This document shows positions 1 through 12,475 of a DNA stretch of 64,000 bases, one piece after another; the first letter of the stretch is position 1, and each line of letters begins with the position of its first letter. The notes under the pieces are model-generated. The model was not told where the DNA came from. It did no database searches and was given only the letters and a program-made list of their open reading frames with translations. A program made the translations under genes and the position numbers. Source of the DNA: Lentinus brumalis (Eukaryota > Basidiomycota > Agaricomycetes > Polyporales > Polyporaceae); NCBI GenBank assembly GCA_001792895.1, contig MARA01000005.1, positions 248,001-312,000 of the forward strand, in the 5' to 3' direction.

Positions 1-650
1 CGGCAGAATCCTGTGTACTTGTACTTAATCGGTGCAGTGGGCGTGACTCTCAGGTCAACCATGTAGCTGAGACTCTCTCCAAAGGTTCCATATCAAACTG
101 GGCTGGACACGCCCAGAGTCCTCCATGAGTATCTACCATATGCATGGATGCACAGCCAATACTGAATCCTGATATGGGCATCCCAGTTGTCGTTCGACCT
201 CGGAACCACCGACCCATCAAGTATGTTATGGTGCCGCGCCCTCGTGGCTTTCGGGAGCTGTGTATCTTTCGATTATTCTGGTACGGATATAGACGAACAT
301 TTACGTTGAGTATTCTGATACCAGCGTGCTCCAGGTAAGCTTCATCGTCCGTCCGAGTAACGCGCCCCAGCGCAGTCACTAATATTACGCCCTAGGAACG
401 AATATCTCAGATTGCCTGCACCGGCTTGAGTGTATACTGGCCGAATTAGCATGAACGTGGCATCTTCATACGCAAAGTGACTCTCGAGGCGATGTGCGAG
501 ACCCCACTCGTGGACATTGGGTGCGTACTCGGTTCTCATTATCCTCCCACGTTATGCGCTGAGCACGTACACAGGTATACAAGAAATGTCACCACATCAC
601 GCACTTTGCCGTACCACTCGGAAAATACCGTACAGAAAGGCACATATACT
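1..650. other. left-edge region without a supported gene
   Basis: Short open frames occur on both strands, but none has splice logic, recognisable motifs or a paralogue in the window. The last part is probably promoter and 5' untranslated sequence of the F-box-like gene that starts near 651. Confidence 0.4.
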
Positions 651-2294
651 ATGAGCAGTGGTGGTCCTCCGAGTCGAAGGCTCTCTCGCCTTGGCCGACA
701 TAACCCCCTCGCCGCGTTACACCCTCCTCCCCCCAGACCTTTCTGCATGTCCACCTCGTTGCACCAAGTCGCCTCAATGACTTTTCCCTATGAGATATAT
801 GATGAAATCATCAGCGCCGTCCCGGAGCTCGACGAGTCCCGAACGACTGTCGTGGGCATCCTTAGCAGGTGCGCGCTCGTCTGCAGGGGCTGGCTCCCCC
901 AATGCCAACATCACCTCTATTCCACCGTGTATCTTCGGATGTACAACCCGACTTCCTACATACGGCTGCGGTACCTCTGGCGCACCCTTCGCAACACACC
1001 CCATATCAGTCCCCTCGTCAGGGAGCTCACCGTCTCGGACGGCGTCGAGGGGGTACCGGGCGGCATCCTCCGACTCCTCCCCATCTTCCTCGCATGGAAG
1101 CTGCCGAACATTGCGGCGCTCACACTGCTCAGCGAAGGCACCCGGCTGGAGCTCCACCCGTCGTTCTTTGCCGCGTTGACCACGATGAAGGCGCTGACCT
1201 CGCTGAGGCTCATCCAGACCCGCATTATCCGCACGGATTTCCATAGAGTCCTCGCGGCGCTTCCGCATGTTAGCGACCTCAAGCTGGACGGAGTCGCGTG
1301 GCAGGACTTGCGCGAGTCCTGCGTGCACCAATGGCCGGGCTACCGCCCGAACATACCCCCCCTCTCCAGCTTGTGCATGACTGACACCCCGAAAGCCGAC
1401 ACCGAATACGCTCCGGTATGTTTTCCTAGCATCCACTCCACACACTCGCAGGCTCACATATGTATTTCGATACAAGTTCACGTACCGTGCATATATGCTG
1501 CTCATCCTCAGCGTCTTAGGGCCGACGGTCAGCACCTTGCACCTTGACATCGACGCGTTCTACAAGACTACCAACATCATTGAAGGTCAGTACGTCGCAC
1601 AGTGCGCGTAGCCCGTCATGCTCACTCCCTACCAGAGCTTCCTAACGTGCCTCCGATCCTGTACTTCAACCGCCTCCGGTCGCTTACCCTGCGGTACTGC
1701 TGGAAGTTCAAGCCGACCGAATCTCCTCCAGAGGGATTCCTATCGTTCCTGGATCGACTGGAAGCACCCTCGTTGCAAACCCTGAACATCGCACTGCAGG
1801 TGCGCCCGAAGCATGAGCTCGGGCACCCGGCCACTCTCTTCGGAGTCGCCAAGAACATTGACAGCTACGCCTCCCGAGTCAAATCCCTGACGGCATTGAA
1901 TATTCTGGTCATCTTCGACCTCAACTTCCTGCTGCAATGGTACAAGGACTCCTTCAGAGCGCAGCTCTCGGATCATTTTCTTTGCCATCCGGCGTTCGAG
2001 CAGTGGAGGCGCACTTCAAAACTGTTCACTCGCGGCGTTTCGACTATCAAGTTCGCGATCGTGCGACGTGAGTACCCCCCGCACGCTTCGTTTCACCCTC
2101 TCATGTGGCTTCCGTACGTTCTAGTAAAGCTCGACGCGGATCGAGACACGGGCTACTGGGATGTCGTTCTATGGGAGTACAGGTTCGATTCGGACAAGGA
2201 CCCCGCTCCGTCTCCGCTCAGGATCCCCACAATGCCGGCATATTCCTACGGCGTTGACTTCGAGCGGCTGATACCGAAGCTGTTTCAATGCTGA
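651..2294 (+). CDS. F-box-like/LRR-type protein A (4 exons)
   Basis: The exon model is 651-1415, 1477-1585, 1636-2067 and 2125-2294, which gives 491 aa with all phases consistent. The N-terminal part contains an F-box-like stretch (FPYEIYDEIISAV, then CALVCRGWLPQCQHHLYS), and the rest has leucine-rich segments such as LTSLRLIQTRI and FNRLRSLTLRYCW. Such proteins are typically substrate receptors of SCF ubiquitin ligases; the role here is inferred. The model is supported by the tail-to-tail paralogue at 2928-4631, which shares the phase-1 introns before ELP and near the C-terminus. The second exon was placed only by this comparison (FKFTYRAYM versus FKYTASYAR). The last intron (2068-2124) is a multiple of 3 without a stop, so its retention is possible. 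The start could also be the ATG at 777, directly before the F-box. Confidence 0.72.
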
Positions 2295-2927
2295 TCATGG
2301 TACGCCGTTCATCCGTTGTCGAGCAACCAGAGTGCTCGCGCACGACTAGTGAAGTCTGCCGTCATATGCATCTGGTCGATCAAGTACGGCGATCTCGCGA
2401 CTCGTCGGTATGGACCGACCATAGCAGAAGGTTGCGCTCTATCAGTCCATCGCTCCAGGCTATTCTGGGCGTTCCTGTGACAGACGCTAGACGGCATGCG
2501 CGGCGCACAATGCAGTGGTGATGCTGAAGGCTTGACTCTGCTCTCCGTGTACGATGTCGCATTACACCAGAGGGTCCATCACATATACTGCCTAGCTCGT
2601 ATATACATATGTCGAGACCTGTATTCAGATGAACAACCGTGTCAATCAATCCTTGTTGGCTTCATTGCTGTATTTCCCTCCAGCCGAGTCGCTGCCATGG
2701 GTATGGTATCGCAGGGCTTGCCTACGTGCTGCGCACTAGCGCACCGAACTGCTCAACCCCGCAGACCGACCCGATCGAGATCAGGGGGAGATCGACGTGC
2801 GAAGATGCCACCCATTGAGAGCGACGCACGAGCACAGTCAGCGGAATATGGTGAGGTCGTAGCGCAACATGCTGAAACGATAGTGAGGTTCCCCGCTCGC
2901 AGTGCGTAACAGGACAGCATGTCCTTG

Positions 2928-4631
2928 TCACAGCTGAAGGAGAATGTCGACGAGATCATCGTCGTACTCGATTTGGTGCAGCGAGGAGACGGTCGGCACC
3001 TGGGTAGATACATGGTGCTTCCATTGGGTGACAGAGAGTCGAGGAGGCGTGAACTCGTGTTGCCCTGTAAGCGGAAGTATGGTGAGTCAGTCTGAGGCCC
3101 TAGATACAGCCCGACATATATGAGAGTCGCTAAGCTGTACGCACATTCAAGCTCAGCACTCCGAACTGTCAAAATACCGCGCTGGTACAACGTCTCTGAA
3201 GATGACGTCCAGATTCTCCAAGGTTCCTGTGCGACGAGATGCCGGTATATGAGATTATTCTCGGCGCCATCCGAGACAGACGTAACACTGCCGAGCTCCT
3301 CAGGGGTGGTGTTTGGAGGTGCATACACCAGATACAAGATGTTAAGGGAGCACAGAGATGGAAGAGTAGTCGCATAGGTCTGGAGATCTGAGGATGGGTC
3401 TACGGGCACATCCGAGCTGGCATCATATGACTCCGAGCGCTGGGCCTCGAACAATTTTGACAGACATCTCCGGTCGATGTGCAGTACCAGATTGACGGTT
3501 CGGAGATGGGGCATGGCTAGTCGGTGAAGGAAGTCGAGCAACCCCGCCGTCGTGGAACAACCATAGTACCCGGATACCATGTAGTCGTAGCCTAGAGTTA
3601 ATGAGGACAGTCGGGGAAAACTGATGACCGGGAAATCACCAGGAAGTTCTGAATCAGACACTGAGGTCAGCGTCTGAAGAAATGTAGAATTGAAGCAAGT
3701 CACCTGTTGAGAACTCCTGCAGCTTATAGAACGCGGTAGCGTCGAGGGACAAGGATTCCATCGTCTTTCGAAACGAGCCAATGATTTGCCAAAAGCGTCT
3801 TGCGTAGCTTGCCGTGTACTTGAACCCGTGATGCACTGTGAGTCGTTCGGTGCGATCGCATACCAATGGCAGACGTACCGGGCAATCAAAGCCAAAGAGT
3901 AGGCCCACCCTATCAAGAATGCGCAGCGTTCGAAGGTCTGGGCGGCAAGCTGCAGACTCCCACGGGAATGACCGCTGCAAGTCATTCCATGAAAGCTTGT
4001 GCATGCCGAGGCTGCCTAGTGAAGGCAGACTAGATAGCAAACGCATGAAGCGAACATAGGAGAACCCCATCATGTTGAGGCGCAGGGTTGTCACGGCGTG
4101 AAACGTCGTCAGCGATGCAAAGAAGGAGGTGTTGAAGATGTGTGCATCTTGGAGTTGGAACCCGCCCTCATAATTCGCGAAGCCGAGCTCGCGGAGGTTC
4201 GGTAGTCTTCCTGCGACCATGATGGGCCACAGGCGCATGAGATTCGTCCGCGCGGCGTCGTAAGTGCGATGAGAGGGTTGTGAAGCTACTCCGAAGCGGA
4301 ACACGCAAACGTGCAGGCATAGATGAGGAATATCTCGCAGTGTACGAAGCAGCTTTTTCATCCGCTGAAACTCGTCCGTTACTTGGCCTGTGAAGTCGAG
4401 GACCCGATAGAGACAGCGTTGTGACCAGAAGAGCCACAGACGGGAGACGAGCGCACAGCGACACAAGTTTGCTCTGCAGCGGTCATCGACGGGATCCTCG
4501 GAGATGATGGTTATGATCTCCTCATAGATCTCCGTGGGGAATACCGACGCCGAAGAGTGGATAGAGGGGGCGGGCACCGTCGATGCTCCTGGCGGTAGTG
4601 TAGCGGTGGCCAAGGTGACACACCTGTTCAT
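2928..4631 (-). CDS. F-box-like/LRR-type protein B, paralogue of A (3 exons)
   Basis: The model is complement of 2928-3064, 3145-3648 and 3704-4631, giving 522 aa and closing exactly in frame. It has an N-terminal F-box-like segment (VFPTEIYEEIITIISED, then CALVSRLWLFWSQRCLYRVL) followed by LRR-like repeats (AVTTLRLNMMGF, LPSLGSLGMHKLSW). It is convergent with gene A and shares intron phases and motifs (ELPGDFPVISFPRLSSLTL against ELPNVPPILYFNRLRSLTL), so the pair is an inverted duplication. The first ATG of the frame is at 4631; the open frame extends further upstream without an ATG. The C-terminal exon was found by matching the phase of the corresponding intron in gene A. A role as an SCF-type substrate adaptor is inferred from family architecture. 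Confidence 0.72.
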
Positions 4632-5040
4632 GGTGGTCGGCGTGAGAGAGGGAATTTGTCCAAGCGCCGCCACATGAAAGATCTTGCTGCGGGATCGCTA
4701 CTCGAGGTTGAGGCCCGTGGACCCGGAGATATCCGCGCTGGCAGCTGACAGTAAGTCAGTACATCCGTGTCAATACTGGAGGTGGTTGTCGAGTATCTCC
4801 GAGCCTCACCAAGCTGGGAAGAGGGCATCTGCATCCTCGGTGAGAAAGGGGAGTAACGGTTCGCCGTGGCCACCAATGCGGTCAAGGTGCGATCCGAGTC
4901 AACGTATGAGAGCGCGATATTGTTGTAGAGTACACAGCCACACTGATTCAAGTAAGTTACTTTGAAAGTAGATCAATTTGCCGACGTCACTTTGCCTTTC
5001 TCCATCCACCTCTGGTGAACACTGGCATGAGAGCGACACG
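4632..5040. other. intergenic region between divergent F-box-like and MYND genes
   Basis: The 409-bp gap separates divergently oriented genes and probably holds both promoters. I see no coding signal or repeat in it. Confidence 0.4.
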
Positions 5041-6317
5041 ATGCTGCGCAAATCAACAGAAAAACATCGCAAGCACACTGGCGAATTGTCGCGCAAGGCC
5101 AAATTCCTTTGCATATGCAATCGGGCACATTTCGTGCCGGACTGCGTCTGTCCATACGCGGAGATCAAGAGGGCAACTTGTTTCCCATACAACGAGCAGC
5201 CAGACCTCAAAGAGTACAGAAAGGTATGCATGGAGTTTTTGAGAACGCACATCCGAGGGTTCTCGCAGACCGCGCCGACCACGGGGATGAGGAAGGTTAT
5301 CCAGAGCTTGGTCTCGACTCTCATGTATGGCTTAAGTATGGTTATTTTTCCGTCGCCTTGCGCTCACCTCGGCCCATTGACACAGGCTCATCGGCGGTAC
5401 AATTGAGCATACATACAGTATTGAAAGGTCCTTGCACCTCTTCGACCCCCTCACGGACAGGGTAGTCGCGGGCGACAGGTTTGTGGGCGACACGGTTCCC
5501 AACGACTTGCTCGCGAAGGCGCACTCGGCTGCGGCCTGGGCCTACTGGAGGGAATGGAGCATTCATGACGAAGAGGAGTTCTACCGGGTATTCCGACATC
5601 GAGCCGTGCTCATACGCGAGTTCAGCCCAAAGTGGCGCATTGAGATACAACCCTTGTTCTTTGCTGCGATCCACGCCAGTGTGAGCGCGGCCCTCGGACT
5701 TGTCAGCGAGGTGGTCCTCGAGATCGGGTTCGCCTTCAAGCAATACGCGGAGCAGGCCGGCATCCAGGACGTTCGGCGCAGTTCTCTGCCCTGTGGTGCG
5801 CGGTCAAGGCGAGGGAAGACGAGATCATCGAGATGGAGCGTAGGTCCAGAGCCAAGCAGGGAAAGACGATGAGCTTGAGCGACTGTGCGGCGGGAGGATG
5901 CCTCGTCAAAGGCGTTCCCCCAAGTACCCTGAGGCGATGTAACGGAAGATGTCCACCGGACCTGAAGCCGTGCTATTGCCCGAAGGCGTGTCAGAAGAAG
6001 GTGGGACTCAGCCTTTGGTGATCGAAATTTGACTGATATCAGCTTCGTAGGACTGGCCGGCGCACAAGGCCTTTTGCAAGCCCGGCAGCATCGGAAAACA
6101 AGCCGTGATCGAGGAGAATAAGGACGACTTTGCTGCCCATTTCGGTAGTCTCATCTTGAGCATCGAAGGTGCTACCGAGGATGGGGGAGTCGGCAATGCC
6201 ATTCAGCCACCTCGACCCACGATTGACCTTCCCGGGTTTCACCCTGGGAGGGCTGAACCGCAAGCTCGGGACACATCTTTGCGCGCGCAACTCTACAGAT
6301 TGACCAAGTACTTTTAG
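5041..6317 (+). pseudogene. MYND-finger family member 1, two frameshifts
   Basis: The family layout is complete: an N-terminal segment TCFPYNEQPDLKEYRKVC, a central region (HLFDPLTDRVVAGDRFVGD, then AKAHSAAAWAYW and AALGLVSEVVLEIGFAFKQY), the Cys cluster (DCAAGGC ... CNGRCPPDLKPCYCPKACQKK), an intron at 6001-6050, and the closing DWPAHKAFC. An intron at 5336-5385 matches the phase-2 intron of the intact copies. Two shifts break it. One lies at the T5 run 5236-5240 and one at the CCC run 5789-5791. In each case one added base would restore the frame that matches the intact paralogues. This is either a decaying copy or an intact gene damaged by sequence error. The upstream start is unclear. Cysteine spacing matches MYND fingers, which usually bind proline-rich peptides in partner proteins. 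Confidence 0.65.
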
Positions 6318-6588
6318 AGTTCTCCGTGGCACTGGCGACCCCTCCTCATGTATCTCGTCGTAATAAATCTCCGGCGCCCTTGAACCACGACTGGGGCAGC
6401 GGAGGGCGCTAGCTCGGGATGGACGCAGCTTGTAAAACATTGTAATACACCTTCCCGAACGGGGACCGTACGCCTGGCCTGGCCTCCAAGCGCTGATGTC
6501 GACGTGTCTTTTCTTCCTTACCATCAAGTTCTCCTTGCGCAGTGTGTGCTTCCCCTGCCTCATCGCGTCAAGAGCTGACGTCTTGCAG

Positions 6589-8094
6589 ATGTCTTCCACG
6601 ACAGTGAATTTCGAGATAGTTCCTTATGAGCTTATCGACAAGCTGTCGAAACACCCGAACGCGGACTACTATGCGAGACTCACGTCCATGTGCGTTTGCA
6701 ACCGCAACCGCCCTCCGGATTGGCCAGAGTATATCGCTGAGTGCGCCGATATGCTCGATGAGCTGGACGAAAATGACATCGAGTTCTTTGCCGAGGATCT
6801 GTTGGAGCCCGACGCCTTCCTGGAGATGGGCTTCAGGTGAGTATTGTCGTCGTCTCAGGTGTGATATGTCGGTTTTCGGTGGCCGGGGTGGACATTGCGA
6901 CTATGCCGGCTGGCAGTGGTAGCCTGACGAGCTGAGCAAATCTGCAAGGGTCTGTGCCGCTGTGTCTAGATCTTCACCGCTGCCGACGTCGTCGTGCATG
7001 ATCTGACCACTTTTACTGGCAGATACCTGACCGCCTGCGGCGCCTCCACGTTCAGCGTCGAGGGCGCGCTGTACATGTTCGACCCTCTCACGGACGAGCT
7101 ACGCACGGACCCCGACCGCTACGTGGGTGACACCGCTCCGAGCGATGTCCGTGCCAAGGCGCATAGCGGAGCCGCTCTCGCTTACTGGATCGAGTTCAAA
7201 GGGACCGATGCGGATTTCGAAGACACGTATCTCGTTGAGCGCGACTACTTCGGAAGACTCGTGGACGACCCAGAAGGGTTTGAAGGACGCCTAGGGTCTC
7301 TATTCCTTGCGGTTCGGCATGCTAATGCCAGTGTCGTCCTCGGTCTTGCAAGTCCTGTCGCACTTGTCGTGGGTATGGGTTTCAAGGAGGCCGCAGCAAA
7401 GGCTGGCGTGGATGTCGAGCGGGCACGGAACTATCGCCCTCTCTGGCGAGCCATCGAGAAGATGAAACAGGAGATGGAGGCCGAAAAACGCAAGGACGAG
7501 GAACGCATACAGGCCGGAAGCCCGTACATCTGTTCTGGTCCGGACTGCAAAATACAGGGCGTTCACAAATCGGCAATGAAGGCCTGTGCAGGGAAGTGTC
7601 CCCTCGCGCTCAAACCCCGCTACTGTAGCAAGGAATGTCAGAGGAAGGTACGAGCGTCCGTCCACAGTACTACGAGCTCTCTGTGGAAGATATGGCCCCG
7701 ACTCACCCCATTGCCATCACAGGACTGGCCGCAACACAAGATGCTTTGCAAGCAAGGTCGCACAGATGGGACGCAGCTGGCCGAAGCCCTCACCAGCTTT
7801 CTGCAACCGGTCGATGACACCGCCGATGCCGATGATGCTCATGTGGAAGACGATGACGAACATGAGATGTGGGGAGACGGAAAGACCCAGAGGGCACCTG
7901 GACCGGCGCGCATCATTGAGGTTCCGGACGCACAGTCGGGCGAGACTCTTCGGATCATTTCTACGACCATGTCTCCGAGAGAGATGCGGAAGTTCCGAGA
8001 GCGCATCATGAAAGGTGAAGCGACTGCGCCATGTAAGCACCCATCCCGTCTACTGCTTTCACACATGACTCATGAACGTACAGCACCGCTATAA
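6589..8094 (+). CDS. MYND-type zinc-finger protein (family member 2, intact)
   Basis: Exons are 6589-6836, 7023-7647, 7723-8032 and 8084-8094, coding for 397 aa in consistent frame. Residues 1-82 are the family N-terminus (CVCNRNRPPDWPEYIAEC). The middle carries the shared RYLTACGASTFSVEGALYMF and HANASVVLGLASPVAL stretches, followed by a charged helix (MKQEMEAEKRKDEER). The MYND finger is split by the second intron (CSGPDC ... CAGKCPLALKPRYCSKECQRK | DWPQHKMLC). The C-terminal tail is acidic (DDTADADDAHVEDDDEHE). MYND fingers mediate protein-protein contacts, often in transcriptional regulators or methyltransferases; no catalytic domain is seen here. The ATG at 6589 follows a cag, and exon 1 has the same 248-nt length as exon 1 of the member at 14.7-16.1 kb. 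Confidence 0.8.
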
Positions 8095-8177
8095 GCCATG
8101 GCTGACAGCGATAGAGTGTCGCAACATCGTGTCCGCACTCGTACAAATATGTTACACGATATAAGATACACTAAAGA

Positions 8178-11100
8178 CTACGTAGCATATGACCTGTCAT
8201 GGACAGCCCAGCAATGGTGTCCGCATCCCGCAGCGCACAACCTCCCCAGGACAATACTCGACGAGGTCACCAATATTCCCTTCGCGCTATTATAACTTCC
8301 AGTCGTGCCGTCTCCGTCTCCCTGAGCACTCACACCGTCATCGGACTCGCCGTCACCGGTGTAACTAGAGTTTGTGCGAGATAATGCGCGACCCCGAGGT
8401 GGATTAACATCGAGTGTTCGGCCCAGACGCGTCGACAGTGGCACAGGTGGGGGCGTGATCTCGTCCGGAGGTCGGCGTGTGTGATACTCCCGATAGCAGT
8501 CTTGATGACCCCCATGCAAACACACGGGACACTGGAACATCAGAGACCGGACAGGTAGATGGCTAGACAATGGCGCTTGAGCACATGGACGACGATACAA
8601 CGAAGAATCAAGGTCTCACCATATGGAGCACTTGGTGATGCTGGCGCGACACCCCTTGCACAGACTGAAGCTCCCGGACGGTTTCCCTGCATGAACCATG
8701 GGCCCGGCAGGTAGCACCAGTGGTCTCCGACATTTCCCGCAAGCTGTATATATGGTCGTTTGTAACTGTGTTGTCGTTGGCAATGAATAATCATCATCGA
8801 CGGAACAAGTGCTCATCTCACATACCGATGTGGTCGCACGGATGTCTTCCACAGGCACAAACTTCCGAATGTACGCAGCACATGTATGCAGCCGTAGACG
8901 ACTCAGCACCTCTGGGTATTCCATCAGTATGAAGTATGAAAGGAGGAGGAAGCAGGTTGACGAACCGATATATGCCTCTACGAAGCGGCTGATGCGAGAC
9001 TGGGTAATCTTCAGCTCCTGTGGAACCACCAGCGCCAACATGGCACACATGATGAGGTCTCCCTATGTCAAGCCGACTCAGTGACACCTCCATAGCCCAG
9101 CTACTCGGCACGTACCTCGTCAGCATATTGCTCGAACCGCTCTCGCATCGTCCCCCATGCCAACTCCCGCAGTCGAGTTTCTGCATCCCGGATAGCGCCT
9201 CTAGTCCGATCACTTTGCGACCTTGCGGTACTGAGGGGAGTCTGGACGCCCATGCCGCCGTCTCCCTTATCCGCGTCGAAGAGGAAGTTGCTGGCCTGCG
9301 ACCTCGCACGCTGATGCAGTGATGAAGAGGACGCACGCACCGACGCCGCCCTCACTCCAGCTAGGTCGCGTATCGTATCTTCCCGTTGCAGAACGCCGTC
9401 CGCACGACTGAGGGTACCAGCGGGAGTAAGCTCCCCAGCTGTGACCGTACGAACGCTGCTCTGCGAGTCCTGTCTGACTACACGCCTGAAGGGGGGCGGC
9501 GTGGCCGCTGCGAGCGAGGCCACTGTCGAGCTCCTGCTCCGGGTCTTGCTCCGGGTAGAGCTTCGCCGCTTCATCCTCACGGCAGAGGACCGACGAGCCA
9601 ACCCGCTCCCTGGTCTCCGAGCTCGTGCGTCGTCGCTCTCTTGCTCGTCGGACGATCCCGCAGAAGTGGACGCTGGAGATGGCGAGTCTTCGTCGTCCTT
9701 CTCGTCCTCTGTCCAGTTCTGCTGCGACACAGCCAGCCGCGAGAGCGGTGACGGTTGTGCTGTCGCCGTCCTGTACAGATGAGGAGTGTTCGGCCCGCGT
9801 AAGCTGAACGCGGAGGACTGTGGGTGAAGCTCTCCATCGCCATCTCCATCTCCGGCGTGTTGCGTATCGTCAGCGGTCTCGTCATCGCTGTCATTCTCGT
9901 CGGAGTCGGAATCGTCCAGTGCTCCCTCACCGACATGCCGCAAGCTGAGATGACTACGTAGGCTGTCACTCGGGCTTTCGCTCTGAGCGCTATGTATGCT
10001 CTGTGTTGAAAAGGAGGGTCGGCGGAACGAAGAGGGCAGCCGGGGCCGCATGGGAGGCGGGAGCCCTGAACTAGAGTCTCGCCGCGCGAGGATCGCGGCG
10101 GGAACGCTTGGCAGACCAGAGCTGGATTTGCGTGGAGACGACGCGGTAGAAGATGTCGGCGTGATTCCATGCGGAGAACGGTGTCCAGATGTCGAGCGTG
10201 GGTGCCTATCATCACTGTGTTTTGATCGCGACGCCGGACTCGTATTCTGCTGCTTTGCGAGCATGCTCACATCGAGGGTCGCGGACCTTTGTGGCTGAGC
10301 AGGCACAGGGGACTGGAGCAATGTATGAACAGTGGGAATGGCAGCAGGCGCAGAAGCTGAATGTGGAAACGGTGGGGTTGCGAAGGGCAGTGGTGAGAGT
10401 GGTGGGGAAGGCGGCACGGATACCTCCACCAAGAGTGACTCAAGTAGTAGCCAAGTCTGAGCCGCGTCGTGCGCTCCTGCGTCAATTGCGACCTAACAAA
10501 TCATGTCAGTGGCGTCTTGCAGCACGAAGGACAGCAAGTGACGACACTGACCTCGGCATTGTGAGCACAGATCTGCGGCCTCGCTCTGTCCGTGTAGATG
10601 TAACCTCGTGCAAGCTTCTCAATCATGTCCAGGTCTTCGGCGGCGCCTTCGGGCACAAATGCACCGACATTCTGTGTAGCAGGTCGATATGGCGGGTCTC
10701 CAAGGCCTTTTACAGGCGCCTGATCCTTCTTGGCCTCCGGATCGCTTGTTACCACTGGTGTCAGCAAGCGACTAAGTAAGCATGACCACATGGAAACAGG
10801 CTCACACGTCGTCATATGGGACCTCCCATCGTTTCGGTTTGTCCGTCACGAACGCTATGGACCCAGTCGTGTTCCAAGAAATGGCAGACCGTGGAATGGC
10901 GTCGAGCGGTCTTCGTGACTGCCTGAGGTCCAGTTGGGAAAAAGTTCCTGATGAATGTACAGCCCAGAGCGCATGCGAGTCTGCGAAGTCGATGTCTGGG
11001 TACGAGGGTCAGGACGAATGCTGCTACGGAACACAGTAATATAGTAAGGGACCTACCTGTCACCCCGCCTTCAACAGCAGATCCGTTTACGACCCATTTC

Positions 11101-12475
11101 GCGATGTAGCCTCTCCGCACGTCCCATATTTCGACCGGGTCGCTGCCATCGTTTCGCGTACCAGATTTTGACCTGTCCTGTGGTGTGCTAGATGGGTCGG
11201 AGAAGTGCGCTGACGCGATTCGCGGACTGGGCATAGCCGTACCAGCGCTGGCGGAAGATGGGCCGGCTGGAAGCACACCATGTCCGAAGTCCATGCCAGT
11301 GCCGAAGTCGGCGTTGGAGACGACCGCGAGTTCACATTCGTATCCGGGCCGCCAGAGAACTCGGCGGACAGGATACGAAGTATGGAGCGTATATGTTGGG
11401 TGATGCGACGTATGTCTTGTCGCGGGAGTGGTGAGGTTCCATACCTATGTATAGTCGGGATCAACCCTGAGCACCTGTCACAAGAAATCATCGTACCTTC
11501 ACACATTTGTCCATCCCACCACTGACGATCCAGCCCGGGCCAGATGTGTCCGTGTCTGAGGACGGAGCCGCCGTGGTACTAGCGATGGGGACCGAGGGCA
11601 AGATATCATCGAAAAATCCGGTCCCGGCCCCATACCAGTTACTGGACGCAGACTGGCGCAGCGAGGACACAAGTGTTGATGTTGCCGTGGACGGCTGCAC
11701 CCAATCCAGAGACAGCACCGGGCCCGAGTGCGCCACGGGGATGCGATCCAGTTGTCCTCGCTGACCCATGGTCAAGTCCCACCTGCATGTTTCAAGTTAG
11801 CGAGTGATACGTCTCTGCAGCAGACGCACGATGACCTATAGATGCTCCCGTTATCTAGTGCAGCAGCCACATGCCGCGACTGTGATGAAACGGGCGAAAA
11901 AGCCACCGCTCTAACAGCGGTAGGGTGGTGAATTCGCATGATCGACTTGGTCAAGTCGCGGATGTCCTGCGGATGGGTCAGCATTTTCCTGGATGTTATG
12001 ACAGGATCCACCAACCCATATACGAAGATCGCCATCCGCAGAACCGGTCATACAGTACGACTGCAGGATAGGAGAGTACTGGAGGACATGTATTGAGCGG
12101 GCATGGTCGCGGGTTCGCCTTTCTGACGGGGAGGAGTGTCGCAGTCAGCGGTCTGAAAGAATATCGGCACAGAATCGGTCGTACCGTACTTCGATGACGC
12201 GCTCTTGTTCAAATCCCACATTATGAGTTCCCCATTACGCGCCCCGGTCAGGATCTTGTTGTTGAACACTTGAGTGGACGTTAGCTAGGATTGCCGCGCG
12301 GGTGTAGTACAGGCAACGCACCTCCGTGGCACCAAACGACATCCGTGCTAGAGCTGTCGACTTTCAGGCCGCTACCATCCCAAAAGTTGCGAGATGCTTC
12401 AATACGGTGACCTCCTCTTCCAGTGATGGACTTGTGGTCACTCTGATGCACGCTAGGTGCAGTGACTTCGGACAT
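8178..12475 (-). CDS. WDR24/Rtc1 (Sea2)-like subunit of the SEACAT/GATOR2 complex
   Basis: A 13-exon model closes exactly in frame (1216 aa): complement of 8178-8562, 8620-8765, 8826-8911, 8966-9062, 9116-10492, 10552-10771, 10806-10995, 11057-11444, 11497-11782, 11836-11966, 12016-12122, 12185-12268 and 12322-12475. The N-terminal third contains WD40 repeats (ILTGARNGELIMWDLNK, YCMTGSADGDLRIW, IVSGGMDKCVKVW, HALWAVHSSGTFSQLDLR). Next come the family signature RPQICAHNAEVAIDAGAHDA, a Ser/Arg/Asp-rich linker, and a C-terminal zinc-RING region (CGKCRRP, CSICHLPVRSLMFQCPVC, HGGHQDCYREY, CAAGCGHHCW). In yeast and animals this subunit activates TORC1 signalling at the vacuole or lysosome, acting against the GATOR1/SEACIT GAP. 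The first ATG in frame (12475) follows LRILR, a segment usually preceded by more sequence, so an upstream 5' exon is probably missing. The intron 10772-10805 is only 34 nt. Confidence 0.85.

Noticed and set aside
9577..10215. Long frames overlapping the WDR24-like linker exon (including a 212-codon minus-strand frame).
   Set aside because: They are shadows of the Ser/Arg/Pro-rich coding exon; only the frame continuing into the RING region has consistent splice phases.
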